A DNA stretch of 64,000 bases from CAVWTN01 sp963757945. Its GTDB lineage: Bacteria > Vulcanimicrobiota > Vulcanimicrobiia > Vulcanimicrobiales > Vulcanimicrobiaceae. Made by a program: the position numbers and the translations under genes. Positions 17,647 to 25,202 of the stretch are shown piece after piece. Each line of letters opens with the position of its first letter. Position 1 is the stretch's first letter. The notes under the pieces were generated by a model that was not told the DNA's origin, ran no database searches, and saw only the letters and a program-made list of their open reading frames with translations. Location of the stretch: the NCBI GenBank assembly GCA_963757945.1, contig CAVWTN010000001.1, positions 744,001 through 808,000 on the forward strand. The letters are read 5' to 3'.

Positions 17647-18138
17647 GTGTCATCCGAACGAGCCACGGCCGACTTGGTCGATCGATTCCGGCCGAGCGGC
17701 CGCGTCGCGAGCTGCGCGCTCGCCTTCCGCGATTTCGGAGGCCGCACCCGGTTCTCGGGCGCGATTCGAACGATCGAAACCTTCGAAGACAACGCCGTCG
17801 TCAAACGCGTGCTCGGCGAGCCGGGGAACGGCAACGTGCTGGTGATCGACGGCGGCGGATCGCTGCGCACCGCGCTCGTCGGAGACGTGATCGCGGGCTT
17901 GGCGGTCGCGAACGGGTGGGCGGGCCTGGTCATCCACGGCGCCGTGCGCGACGTCGCGGCGCTGCGAGAACTCCCGCTCGGCATCAAAGCCTTGGGTTCG
18001 AATCCGTGGACGAGCGGAAAGACCGGATCGGGAACGGTCGACGCCGCGGTCTCTTTCGGGAACGCGACCTTCGCGCCGGGCAATTGGCTCTACGCCGACG
18101 AGGACGGCGTGCTCGTCGCGCAGGGTGAACTCGACTAG
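17647..18138 (+). CDS. RraA-family protein (RNase E inhibitor-like / HMG aldolase-like)
   Basis: 163 residues from GTG 17647. It shows the RraA core: LVGDVIAGLAVANGWAGLVI, HGAVRDVAAL and PLGIKALGSNP, followed by the C-terminal PGNWLYADEDGVLV. Proteins of this family are either RNase E regulators or class II pyruvate aldolases/oxaloacetate decarboxylases acting on 4-hydroxy-4-methyl-2-oxoglutarate. The GD...R-D arrangement is shared by both. Its position 600 bp upstream of a CoA-transferase/CitE/TRAP cluster makes the metabolic role attractive, but that is inference. Confidence 0.88.
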   Translation: MSSERATADLVDRFRPSGRVASCALAFRDFGGRTRFSGAIRTIETFEDNAVVKRVLGEPGNGNVLVIDGGGSLRTALVGDVIAGLAVANGWAGLVIHGAVRDVAALRELPLGIKALGSNPWTSGKTGSGTVDAAVSFGNATFAPGNWLYADEDGVLVAQGELD

Positions 18139-18198
18139 CAAAGGCGAATCGAACGAGCGAAAAGGGTTGCCGCCGCATCTTGACGCAGAGAATCATTT

Positions 18199-18630
18199 GT
18201 GCTTAGACGGACGCTGATCGCAGTGACCGCGCTGCTCGTCCTGGTCCCCGGTCCCGCGCCTCGCGCGGAAGGCTGTTCCGTTACCAACGGGCAGTACGTG
18301 CTTCTCAAATCGAATCGTCTCGACCCGGACGTGTTCGTCTGGGACGCGCGCCTGCGGCTCGTCAATTATGCCGCCGGCGAATGGAAGAACACGCAGGACG
18401 TGCTCGACCACACGCTGCTCTCCAAGCCCGGAACCCGCGCGATCGTCATCGGCTGCGAGCCGCAGGTCATCCGCTTCCGTTACGAGCAGCCGATCCAGGA
18501 CGCCGTCGGCCTCAAGATCGTCAGCGGGCCGCAGCGCGGCCGCTACGGGTGGGTCGCCTCCGACGACGCGCAGATCATCGCGACCGCGGCTTCTCCGACT
18601 CCGCCGCCGCGCCGCCCAGTTTCGCGATAG
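18199..18630 (+). CDS. Small exported protein of unknown function
   Basis: 143 residues from GTG 18199. A signal peptide is present (hydrophobic 5-18, probable cleavage near PRAEG). The mature protein has two cysteines (AEGCSVTNG, VIGCEPQVI) that could form a disulfide, and a beta-rich pattern ending GPQRGRYGWVASDDAQII, which recalls SH3-like surface domains. The tail is Pro-rich. No family is recognised. It lies between rraA and the CoA-transferase on the same strand, but about 125 bp separates it from the latter. Confidence 0.6.
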   Translation: MLRRTLIAVTALLVLVPGPAPRAEGCSVTNGQYVLLKSNRLDPDVFVWDARLRLVNYAAGEWKNTQDVLDHTLLSKPGTRAIVIGCEPQVIRFRYEQPIQDAVGLKIVSGPQRGRYGWVASDDAQIIATAASPTPPPRRPVSR

Positions 18631-18755
18631 CGCGCACGCCCGCCCGGGCACGTAGTCTAATAGGGCGCCTCGCCTGGAAGGGGACGACCTATGATCGCCT
18701 GTACCCCGCAGCTCCGGAACCGCAGCTTCGATCGTCCCGGCGGTAGCGCGCGTTC

Positions 18756-19979
18756 GTGACGCGGGAGCAACCGCTCGCGGGCGTGCGCGTCCTCGATCTC
18801 TCGACGATGATTGCGGCGCCGCTGGCGGCCTCGATGCTCTCCGACTGGGGTGCCGAGGTCGTCAAGATCGAGCGCCCGGTTCACGGCGATCACGTTCGCC
18901 GTTTCGGGGCGCAACGTGACGGCGAGGGCCTATACTGGAAGACGCTCGCGCGCAACAAGCGCAGCGTGGCGCTCGATCTGCACCGGCCCGAGGCGCAAGC
19001 GCTCCTGCGCCGCTGGATCCCTTCCTTCGACGTCCTCATCGAGAATTTTCGGCCGGGCACGCTCGAGCGTTGGGACCTCGCGCCCGAACGGCTGCGCGAA
19101 ACCACGCCCGGGCTCATCGTCTTGCGCATCACCGCGTTCGGGCAGAGCGGTCCCTATCGCGATCTCCCCGGCTTCGGCACGCTCGCCGAAGCGATGTCGG
19201 GCTTGGCGGCGGTGACGGGATTCGAGGATCGGCCGCCGCTGTTGCCGGCCGTGCCGATGGCCGACATCATGGCCGGAAACCTCGGCGCCGGCGCCGTGAG
19301 CGCGGCGCTCGTGCGCCGCGGACGCGATGGGCGAGGCGAAACGATCGATCTCGCGATCTACGAGGCGATGCTCAAACTCGTCGAACTGCAAGTGATCGAA
19401 TACGATCAGAACCGCACGTTGCATCATCGCATCGGCAATCGCATCGAAGACACCGCGCCGCGCGGCGCGTACGAGTGTTCCGACGGCAACTGGGTCGCGC
19501 TCTCGGCGAGCACGCAGCCGATCGCCGAACGCGTCCTGCGCACGATCGGCGGCGACGCGATGCTGCGCGACCCGCGCTTCGCGACGAACGAGGACCGCGT
19601 CGCGCACGCGGACGTGCTCGACGCCGCTCTCGCCGCGTGGTGCAAGCAACGCGACCGCGCGACCGCGCTTGCGATCTTCAGCGCCGCCGATTGCGCGGCG
19701 GGGCCGCTCGAGAACGTCGCGACGATGCTCGAGAACCCGCAGATCGTCGCGCGCGGGTCGATCGTCGCCGTCGACGATCCGGCGCTGGGCCCGATCCGCA
19801 TGACGAACGCGTATCCAAGCTTCACCGAAACGCCTCCGCGCGCGTTCGTTCCCGGGCCGCGCGCGATCGGCGAGCATACGCGGGCCGTGCTCTCGCGCGA
19901 TCTCGGCTTGGGCGATGCGGAACTCGAGCGCCTGCAGGCGAGCGGGGCGATCGACTGGCCCGCAGCGGCGCCCTCGTGA
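18756..19979 (+). CDS. Class III CoA-transferase (CaiB/BaiF family)
   Basis: A 407-residue CoA-transferase of the formyl-CoA transferase/CaiB type. The N-terminus AGVRVLDLSTMIAAPLAASMLSDWGAEV carries the usual start motif. The catalytic aspartate that forms the aspartyl-CoA thioester is in PAVPMADIMAGNLGA. GYRDL-type and QSGPYRDLPGF motifs are also typical. It moves CoA between acids, often dicarboxylates such as succinyl-CoA plus a C5/C4 acid. Its stop overlaps the CitE-like start (GTGA), and a TRAP uptake system follows. The likely role is to activate an imported carboxylic acid for cleavage by the lyase; the substrate is unknown. Confidence 0.93.
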   Translation: MTREQPLAGVRVLDLSTMIAAPLAASMLSDWGAEVVKIERPVHGDHVRRFGAQRDGEGLYWKTLARNKRSVALDLHRPEAQALLRRWIPSFDVLIENFRPGTLERWDLAPERLRETTPGLIVLRITAFGQSGPYRDLPGFGTLAEAMSGLAAVTGFEDRPPLLPAVPMADIMAGNLGAGAVSAALVRRGRDGRGETIDLAIYEAMLKLVELQVIEYDQNRTLHHRIGNRIEDTAPRGAYECSDGNWVALSASTQPIAERVLRTIGGDAMLRDPRFATNEDRVAHADVLDAALAAWCKQRDRATALAIFSAADCAAGPLENVATMLENPQIVARGSIVAVDDPALGPIRMTNAYPSFTETPPRAFVPGPRAIGEHTRAVLSRDLGLGDAELERLQASGAIDWPAAAPS

Positions 19980-20866
19980 GCGCCGCCGTGCTGCCGCTGT
20001 GGCGCTCGCTGCTGTTCGTGCCCGCAAACGTCGAGCGCTTCGTGCGCGCGGCGCACGAGCGCGGCGCCGACGCCGTGCAACTCGATCTCGAAGACAGCAT
20101 CGCGCAGAGCGAAAAAGATGCCGCTCGTCGCGCCGTGGCCCCGGCTGCGGAATATCTCGCGGAGCGCGGCTGCGACGTCGTCGTGCGCATCAACCGCCCG
20201 CTGCGCGCCGCGCTCGACGATATCGATGCCGCGGTCGCGCCGAGCGTTCGCGCGCTCACGTTCCCGAAGGTCGAGAGCGCCGATCACGTGCGCCTGCTCT
20301 GCGAAGCGATCGGTGACGCGGAAGCGCGGCGCGGCATGCTCGCGGGCTCGACGCGGGTCATCGCGCTGATCGAGACGCCGCGCGCGGCGCTCGAGCTTGC
20401 CGCGATCGCGGCGGCCGACCCGCGCATCGTCGCGATCATCTTGGGCGGCGAGGATCTGGCGACCGCGCTCGGCGTCGCCTCCGACAGCGAGCTCTTCGTG
20501 CAGCTCGCCGGAAACCTCGTCGTGGCCGCGAACGCCGCGGGGATCCTGCCCCTGGGCCTGGTCCACTCGATCGCGGAGGTCCGCGATCTGGGCGCATTCG
20601 CGGCGGCCGCGCGGCGCTCGCAAGCGCTCGGACTGCGGGGCGCATTCTGCATCCACCCCGCGCAAGTCCCGATCCTCAACGCCGCCTTCTCGCCCTCCGA
20701 GGCCGAGATCGCACGGGCCCGCCGCATCGTCGCCGCCTACGACGCCGCGCTCGCGGCCGGGAACGGCGCGATCGCGCTCGACGGCGCGATGATCGACGTC
20801 CCCGTCGCCGACCGCGCGCGCGCCCTGCTCGCGCGTGCTGAAAGATTCGCAGCCCAACCTCGTTGA
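19976..20866 (+). CDS. CitE-like HpcH/HpaI aldolase-citrate lyase family protein
   Basis: 296 residues from GTG 19976, which overlaps the CoA-transferase stop by 4 bp. It is a TIM barrel with the CitE signature: WRSLLFVPANVERFVRAA, AVQLDLEDSIAQSEK, VVVRINRP, ALTFPKVESADHV and GGEDLATALG, ending AFCIHPAQVPILNAAF. Relatives cleave malyl-, citramalyl- or beta-methylmalyl-CoA to acetyl-CoA plus a 2-oxoacid. The genetic coupling with a CoA-transferase is what would be expected for activation followed by C-C cleavage. RraA-like and TRAP genes nearby fit a hydroxy-dicarboxylate degradation route; the exact acyl-CoA cannot be read. Confidence 0.9.
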   Translation: MSAAVLPLWRSLLFVPANVERFVRAAHERGADAVQLDLEDSIAQSEKDAARRAVAPAAEYLAERGCDVVVRINRPLRAALDDIDAAVAPSVRALTFPKVESADHVRLLCEAIGDAEARRGMLAGSTRVIALIETPRAALELAAIAAADPRIVAIILGGEDLATALGVASDSELFVQLAGNLVVAANAAGILPLGLVHSIAEVRDLGAFAAAARRSQALGLRGAFCIHPAQVPILNAAFSPSEAEIARARRIVAAYDAALAAGNGAIALDGAMIDVPVADRARALLARAERFAAQPR

Positions 20867-20885
20867 CTCAATCGAAAGGAGCCTA

Positions 20886-21905
20886 ATGCAACCACGCGTT
20901 TCCCGCTCGACGTTCATCACCGCGACCGCAGCCACGACGTTCGCCTCGATCGCCGTCCTTCGCTCGCCCGCCTTCGCCGCCGACGTCACGGTGAAGATCG
21001 GAACGGATCTCGAGCCGACGCACCCCACCGTCGCGCACCTCCAGTCCGCCGCCGAAGCGATCGCGAAGGATTCGAGCGGCGCGATCGACGTGAAGGTGTT
21101 CCCGTCCAATCAGCTCGGCAACGACGACAAGATGCTCTCGCAAGTGCGCTCCGGCGCGCTCGAGATCATGGCGATCGGCGACAACATTCTCGCGCAACTC
21201 GTCCCGACGACCGGCCTCAACAACATCGGTTTCGCTTGGAAGGATCCGGACGCGGCGTTCGCGGCCTGCGACGGAGGCCTGGGCGCCTACGAGCGCTCCG
21301 ACATTGCCAAGCACGGTCTCTTCGCGTTCGAGAAGATCTGGGACGAAGGCTTTCGCCAGATGACCTCGAGCACGCGGCCGATCCACACGCCCGCCGACCT
21401 GGCCGGTTTCAAGATGCGCGTTCCGCCGAGCCCCATCTCGACCTCGCTGATTCGCAGTCTGGGCGCTTCGCCGACGACGATCAACTATGCCGACCTCTAC
21501 TCGGCGCTGCAGACGCACGTCGTCGACGGCCAAGAGAATCCGCTCGCGAACATCGAAACGCAGCGCTTCTACGAAGTCCAGAAATACTGCTCGCTGACCA
21601 ATCACATGTGGGTCGGCTATTGGCTGATCGCCAACGCCGATTTCTGGAGCCGGCTGACGCCGAAATACCAGCAGATCCTCGATCGGCGCTTGAACGAGGC
21701 GGCCGTCGCGCAGCGCGTCGACTCGGTCAAACTCAACGATACGCTCCGCTCCAAGCTCGCCACGCAGGGCCTGACGTTCAACACGACCGATCCCAAGCCG
21801 TTCCGCGACAAGCTGATCGCCTCGGGCTTCTACAAGCAATGGCAAGAGACGTTCGGCGAGGCGGCCTGGAACTTGCTCGGGAAATACGCCGGCAAACTGG
21901 CCTAG
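20886..21905 (+). CDS. dctP: TRAP transporter solute-binding protein (DctP family)
   Basis: 339 residues from ATG 20886, preceded by AAAGGAG at about 20875-20881; the longer frame at 20835 lies inside the previous gene. An N-terminal export signal (RVSRSTFITATAATTFASI, cleavage near AFAADV) leads to a mature DctP-like binding protein. The conserved Arg region KMRVPPSPISTSLIRSLGA and the YSALQTHVVDGQENPLANI motif are canonical. The conserved arginine binds the substrate carboxylate. It passes the ligand to the fused DctQM permease encoded 3 bp downstream. The substrate is presumably the acid handled by the upstream CoA-transferase and lyase. Confidence 0.93.
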   Translation: MQPRVSRSTFITATAATTFASIAVLRSPAFAADVTVKIGTDLEPTHPTVAHLQSAAEAIAKDSSGAIDVKVFPSNQLGNDDKMLSQVRSGALEIMAIGDNILAQLVPTTGLNNIGFAWKDPDAAFAACDGGLGAYERSDIAKHGLFAFEKIWDEGFRQMTSSTRPIHTPADLAGFKMRVPPSPISTSLIRSLGASPTTINYADLYSALQTHVVDGQENPLANIETQRFYEVQKYCSLTNHMWVGYWLIANADFWSRLTPKYQQILDRRLNEAAVAQRVDSVKLNDTLRSKLATQGLTFNTTDPKPFRDKLIASGFYKQWQETFGEAAWNLLGKYAGKLA

Positions 21906-21908
21906 GCG

Positions 21909-23816
21909 TTGGCGATCACGAACGATGACGGCCTAGCCGCGGTGACGGGCGTTCCCGGAACGCCCGCCGCCGCTGCCCGCCGCGGCCCGCTCTGGGCATT
22001 CGATGCCTGGTTCGGGCGAATCATCGAAGGCATCGCCTCGGTCCTCGTCGTCGTCGAGGTCGCCATTCTGCTCGCGGGCGTCGTCTCGCGGTACGTTCTC
22101 AACCGGCCGTTGATCTGGACGGACGAGCTGAGTTCGGGGCTGTTCTTGTGGCTCTCGATGCTCGGCGCGGTCATCGCGCTGCGCCGCGGCGAGCACATGC
22201 GCATGACCGCAATCGTCAACCGTTTCTCGCCGGCGTGGCGGCGGCGTCTGGCGACGCTCGGCATGCTCGCGACGGTCCTGTTCGCCGCGATCCTGTTGCC
22301 GCAGGCGCAAACCTACGTCGGCGCGCAGTGGTCGATCATCACGCCGAACCTGCAAGTCCACGATTCCTATCGCGTGGCGGCGATGGTCGTGGGCTTCGCC
22401 CTGATCGGCGCGTTCGCGCTGTTGCGACTGGCGAGCGAATCGTCCTGGGCGGACGCGCTCGGCGCCGCCGCCTTGGCCGCGGCGCTCGGCGGCGCCTTTT
22501 GGCTGTTGCGTCCCGAGTTCGCGGCGCTCGGCAACATCACGCTGATCGTCTTTTTCGCCGGACTCGTCGGCGCGTGCGTGTTGCTCGGCGTGCCGATCGC
22601 GATCAGCTTCGGCGTCGCGACGCTCGCCTATCTGACGTTCGCGACGCACGTGCCGCTCGGCGTCATCGTCAGCCAAATGGATCAGGGCATGTCCTCGCTC
22701 GAACTGCTGGCGGTGCCGCTGTTCGTGCTCCTCGGGCTGCTGCTGGAGATGACGGGCGTCGCCGCGGCGATCGTCGAGTTCTTCGCGGCGCTGGTCGGTC
22801 ATCTGCGCGGCGGCCTCTCGTACGTGCTGTTCGGCGCGATGTTCTTGATCTCGGGCATCTCCGGCTCGAAGGCCGCCGATCAGGCCGCGGTCGCGCCGAT
22901 CCTGTTTCCTCAGATGAAGCAGCGCGGCGCGAACCCCGGCGAACTGGTCGCGCAACTCGCATCGGCGGGCGCGATGTCGGAGACGATCCCGCCGAGCCTC
23001 GTGCTGATCATCATCGGCTCGGTGACCGGCGTCTCGATTTCGGCGCTGTTCACGGGGGGCTTGCTCCCCGCCGCGGTCGCCGCGATCGCGCTGCTGATCG
23101 TGACGTATTTTCGCTCGACCACCGATTCCGGCCGCGGCTTGCGCGCCGATGGGCGCACGATCGCGCGGGCCTTCATCTACGGGTTGCCGGGCCTGGTGCT
23201 GCCGTTCATCATCCGCACGGCCGTGCTCGCCGGCGTCGCGACGGCGACCGAGGTCTCGACGGTCGGCGTCATCTACTGCGTGATCGTCGGCATCGCGATC
23301 TATCGCAAGTTCGACTGGCGGCGCGTCACGCCGATCCTCGTCGAGACCGCCTCACTCTCGGGCGCGATCCTGTTGATCATCGGCGCCGCGACCGCGATGG
23401 CGTGGGCGCTCACGCAAGCGGGCTTCGCCCAGCAACTCGCTTCGGCGATCGAAAGCGCGCCGGGCGGCCGCAGCGGTTTTCTCGCGATCTCCATCGTCGT
23501 CTTCGTCGTGCTCGGCAGCATCCTCGAAGGGATCCCGGCGATCGTGCTGTTCGGCCCGCTGCTCTTTCCGATCGCACGCACCGTCGGCGTGAACGACGTG
23601 CAGTACACGATGGTCGTGATCCTCGCGATGGGCATCGGGCTCTTCTCGCCGCCCTTCGGCGTCGGCTTCTATCAATCGTGCTTGATCGGCCGCGCGGATT
23701 CCGACGAGGCGATCGGGCGCATCTTTCCCTATCTTGCCGCGGTGTTCGTCGCGCTGATCTTGGTCGCGGCGATCCCCTGGCTTTCGACCGGCTTCTTGCC
23801 CTCAGCGCACCGCTGA
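21909..23816 (+). CDS. dctQM: Fused TRAP transporter small and large permease (DctQ-DctM)
   Basis: A 635-residue integral membrane protein from TTG 21909. Residues 25-170 are DctQ (four helices, with RYVLNRPLIWTDELSS). Residues about 175-635 are DctM (12 helices, with ISGSKAADQAAVAPI, GAMSETIPPSL and ILEGIPAIVLFGPLL). DctQM fusions are known in many bacteria and need only the DctP partner. TRAP systems use a cation gradient (mostly sodium) rather than ATP. The start codon is weak and other starts in the first codons are possible; DctQ begins near WAFDAWFGRIIEG. Confidence 0.94.
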   Translation: MAITNDDGLAAVTGVPGTPAAAARRGPLWAFDAWFGRIIEGIASVLVVVEVAILLAGVVSRYVLNRPLIWTDELSSGLFLWLSMLGAVIALRRGEHMRMTAIVNRFSPAWRRRLATLGMLATVLFAAILLPQAQTYVGAQWSIITPNLQVHDSYRVAAMVVGFALIGAFALLRLASESSWADALGAAALAAALGGAFWLLRPEFAALGNITLIVFFAGLVGACVLLGVPIAISFGVATLAYLTFATHVPLGVIVSQMDQGMSSLELLAVPLFVLLGLLLEMTGVAAAIVEFFAALVGHLRGGLSYVLFGAMFLISGISGSKAADQAAVAPILFPQMKQRGANPGELVAQLASAGAMSETIPPSLVLIIIGSVTGVSISALFTGGLLPAAVAAIALLIVTYFRSTTDSGRGLRADGRTIARAFIYGLPGLVLPFIIRTAVLAGVATATEVSTVGVIYCVIVGIAIYRKFDWRRVTPILVETASLSGAILLIIGAATAMAWALTQAGFAQQLASAIESAPGGRSGFLAISIVVFVVLGSILEGIPAIVLFGPLLFPIARTVGVNDVQYTMVVILAMGIGLFSPPFGVGFYQSCLIGRADSDEAIGRIFPYLAAVFVALILVAAIPWLSTGFLPSAHR

Positions 23817-23832
23817 TCCGGCTGCGCGGCGC

Positions 23833-24519
23833 TCAGGTTGCAATTGCGAGGTGCGCGCGCATCCGCTCGAGCGCGCGATACTGCATCCGGGAGACGCGCC
23901 GCTTCGTCAACCCGAGCTTCGTCGCGATCTCGTCTTGCGAACGTCCGAAGACGTAGTGCGAGACCACGATGAACCGCTCCGCCGGCGCGAGCAATGCGAG
24001 GGCCTGCTCCAGGACGATGCGCTCGGTCACCACGGCATCGAACGCGCGCTCGGGCGTCGCTCCGATCGCTTGCTCACGAAAGCCCGGCGCTTCGATGCTC
24101 GCCGGGGTCACGCTCGAACGCGCGAGCTTCGCCGCGCTCGCTTGCGCCTTCGACTTTCCGAGCGCGATCGCGATCTCATCGTCGCGTGGTTCGCGCTCGA
24201 GTTGCGTGGTCAAGCGTTCGTACGTCTCCCAATACGCGCGTTCGAGCGTCCGAATGCTTCGCGGGATCCGCACGAGATGCTCGTGATCCCGGATGTAATG
24301 CATCAACTCCCCGGCGATCAAGATCCACGCGTACGCTTCGAACGGGATGTTCGCACTGGGGTCGTAGCGCCGCGCCGCCTTGATGAGGCCGATCGCCGCG
24401 ACCTGCTCCAGATCCGAGCGCTCGATGCCCGCGCGCGCGAATTTCCGTGCGGCACGCCGGCACAGGATGTAATAGCGCGCCACCCAGGCATCGTCGTGTG
24501 CGAAATCCGACCCTAGCAT
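23833..24519 (-). CDS. RNA polymerase sigma factor, sigma-70 family (SigB/SigF-like)
   Basis: 228 residues from ATG 24519 (MLGSDFAHDD); a GTG at 24561 would add 14 Arg/Ala-rich residues. Region 2 has SDLEQVAAIGLIKAARRYDPS and FEAYAWILIAGELMHYIRDHEHLVRIPRSI. Region 3 is present (LTTQLEREPRDDEIAIALG). Region 4 is FGRSQDEIATKLGLTKRRVSRMQYRALERMRAHL. This layout (2-3-4, no region 1) is typical of group 3 stress/sporulation sigma factors controlled by partner switching. A SpoIIE-type phosphatase elsewhere in the window could belong to the same network, though they are 10 kb apart. No anti-sigma gene is adjacent. Confidence 0.9.
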   Translation of the reverse strand: MLGSDFAHDDAWVARYYILCRRAARKFARAGIERSDLEQVAAIGLIKAARRYDPSANIPFEAYAWILIAGELMHYIRDHEHLVRIPRSIRTLERAYWETYERLTTQLEREPRDDEIAIALGKSKAQASAAKLARSSVTPASIEAPGFREQAIGATPERAFDAVVTERIVLEQALALLAPAERFIVVSHYVFGRSQDEIATKLGLTKRRVSRMQYRALERMRAHLAIAT

Positions 24520-24856
24520 CGAGCGGCTCCGAGCGCGAGCAAACGTGCAACGCGCAAGCACTCGTTCGCGTCCGCGGGTCGGCTGAGGAACGGCGATGGT
24601 GGGCGGTTCATGCCTCGATCACGATGAGGACCACGCGGGTAGGTGACGCCGCGTCTGGCCGGCGTTTTTGCACGAGATGGACGGAACCGGCCGGACCAGA
24701 TCGTCATGTTGTCTTGGAGGACAACGCGGCAGATTCCCTGCCACCATACGAACGATTTGCGGGCTCCGAGCGCCTCGAGCCTGGGGAGCCGGAAGATGTC
24801 CGACAACTTTACCGCTCAGCCGGGTCTCGCTTTTGCGTTCGCGGAAGTGAGGGCGC
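24520..24856. other. Intergenic region without a recognisable gene
   Basis: 337 bp between the sigma-factor start and the small Ala/Gly-repeat gene. It should carry the sigma-factor promoter. No ORF with family similarity, tRNA or convincing terminator was found. Short ORFs here are Arg-rich, as in non-coding GC-rich DNA. Confidence 0.4.
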
Positions 24857-25195
24857 ATGGGAAGCACGGATGAAACCGGTGCGAAGCGATCGCCCCAATG
24901 CGGCGACGCGGCGAACGTCACGGCCATCGACCGGCTCGCAATCAAAAAGGCCGCCGCAGGGCGCGCCGCCGTGGGAGCGGCGGCCGCCGGCGCCGCGACC
25001 GCCGGCGCGCTTTCGGCAGGAGCGCTCGCTACCGGAGCGCTCCTCTTCGGAGCGCTGGCCGTCGGAGCGCTGGCGGCCGGTGCGGTCGCGGTCGGACGCT
25101 TCCGGCTTGCCGACGGACGCATCAAGCGGCTGGAGATCGATGAATTGATCGTCCGCCGCCTGACCGTCCTCGAACAGACGCGCCCACAAGGTTAG
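24857..25195 (+). CDS. Small Ala/Gly-repeat membrane-associated protein
   Basis: 112 residues. Residues about 35-80 form an unusually regular run of five-residue units (AGALS, AGALA, TGALL, FGALA, VGALA, AGAVA, VGRFR), with Gly every fifth position. This pentapeptide-like periodicity suggests a short beta-helix or a glycine-zipper helix. It is followed by DGRIKRLEIDELIVRRLTVLE, a conserved-looking tail that continues the five-residue beat with charged residues. Similar small proteins, often annotated as hypothetical, occur in several high-GC bacteria. The gene is convergent with the subtilase gene 8 bp away. Function is unknown. Confidence 0.65.
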   Translation: MGSTDETGAKRSPQCGDAANVTAIDRLAIKKAAAGRAAVGAAAAGAATAGALSAGALATGALLFGALAVGALAAGAVAVGRFRLADGRIKRLEIDELIVRRLTVLEQTRPQG

Positions 25196-25202
25196 CGAAC
25201 GA

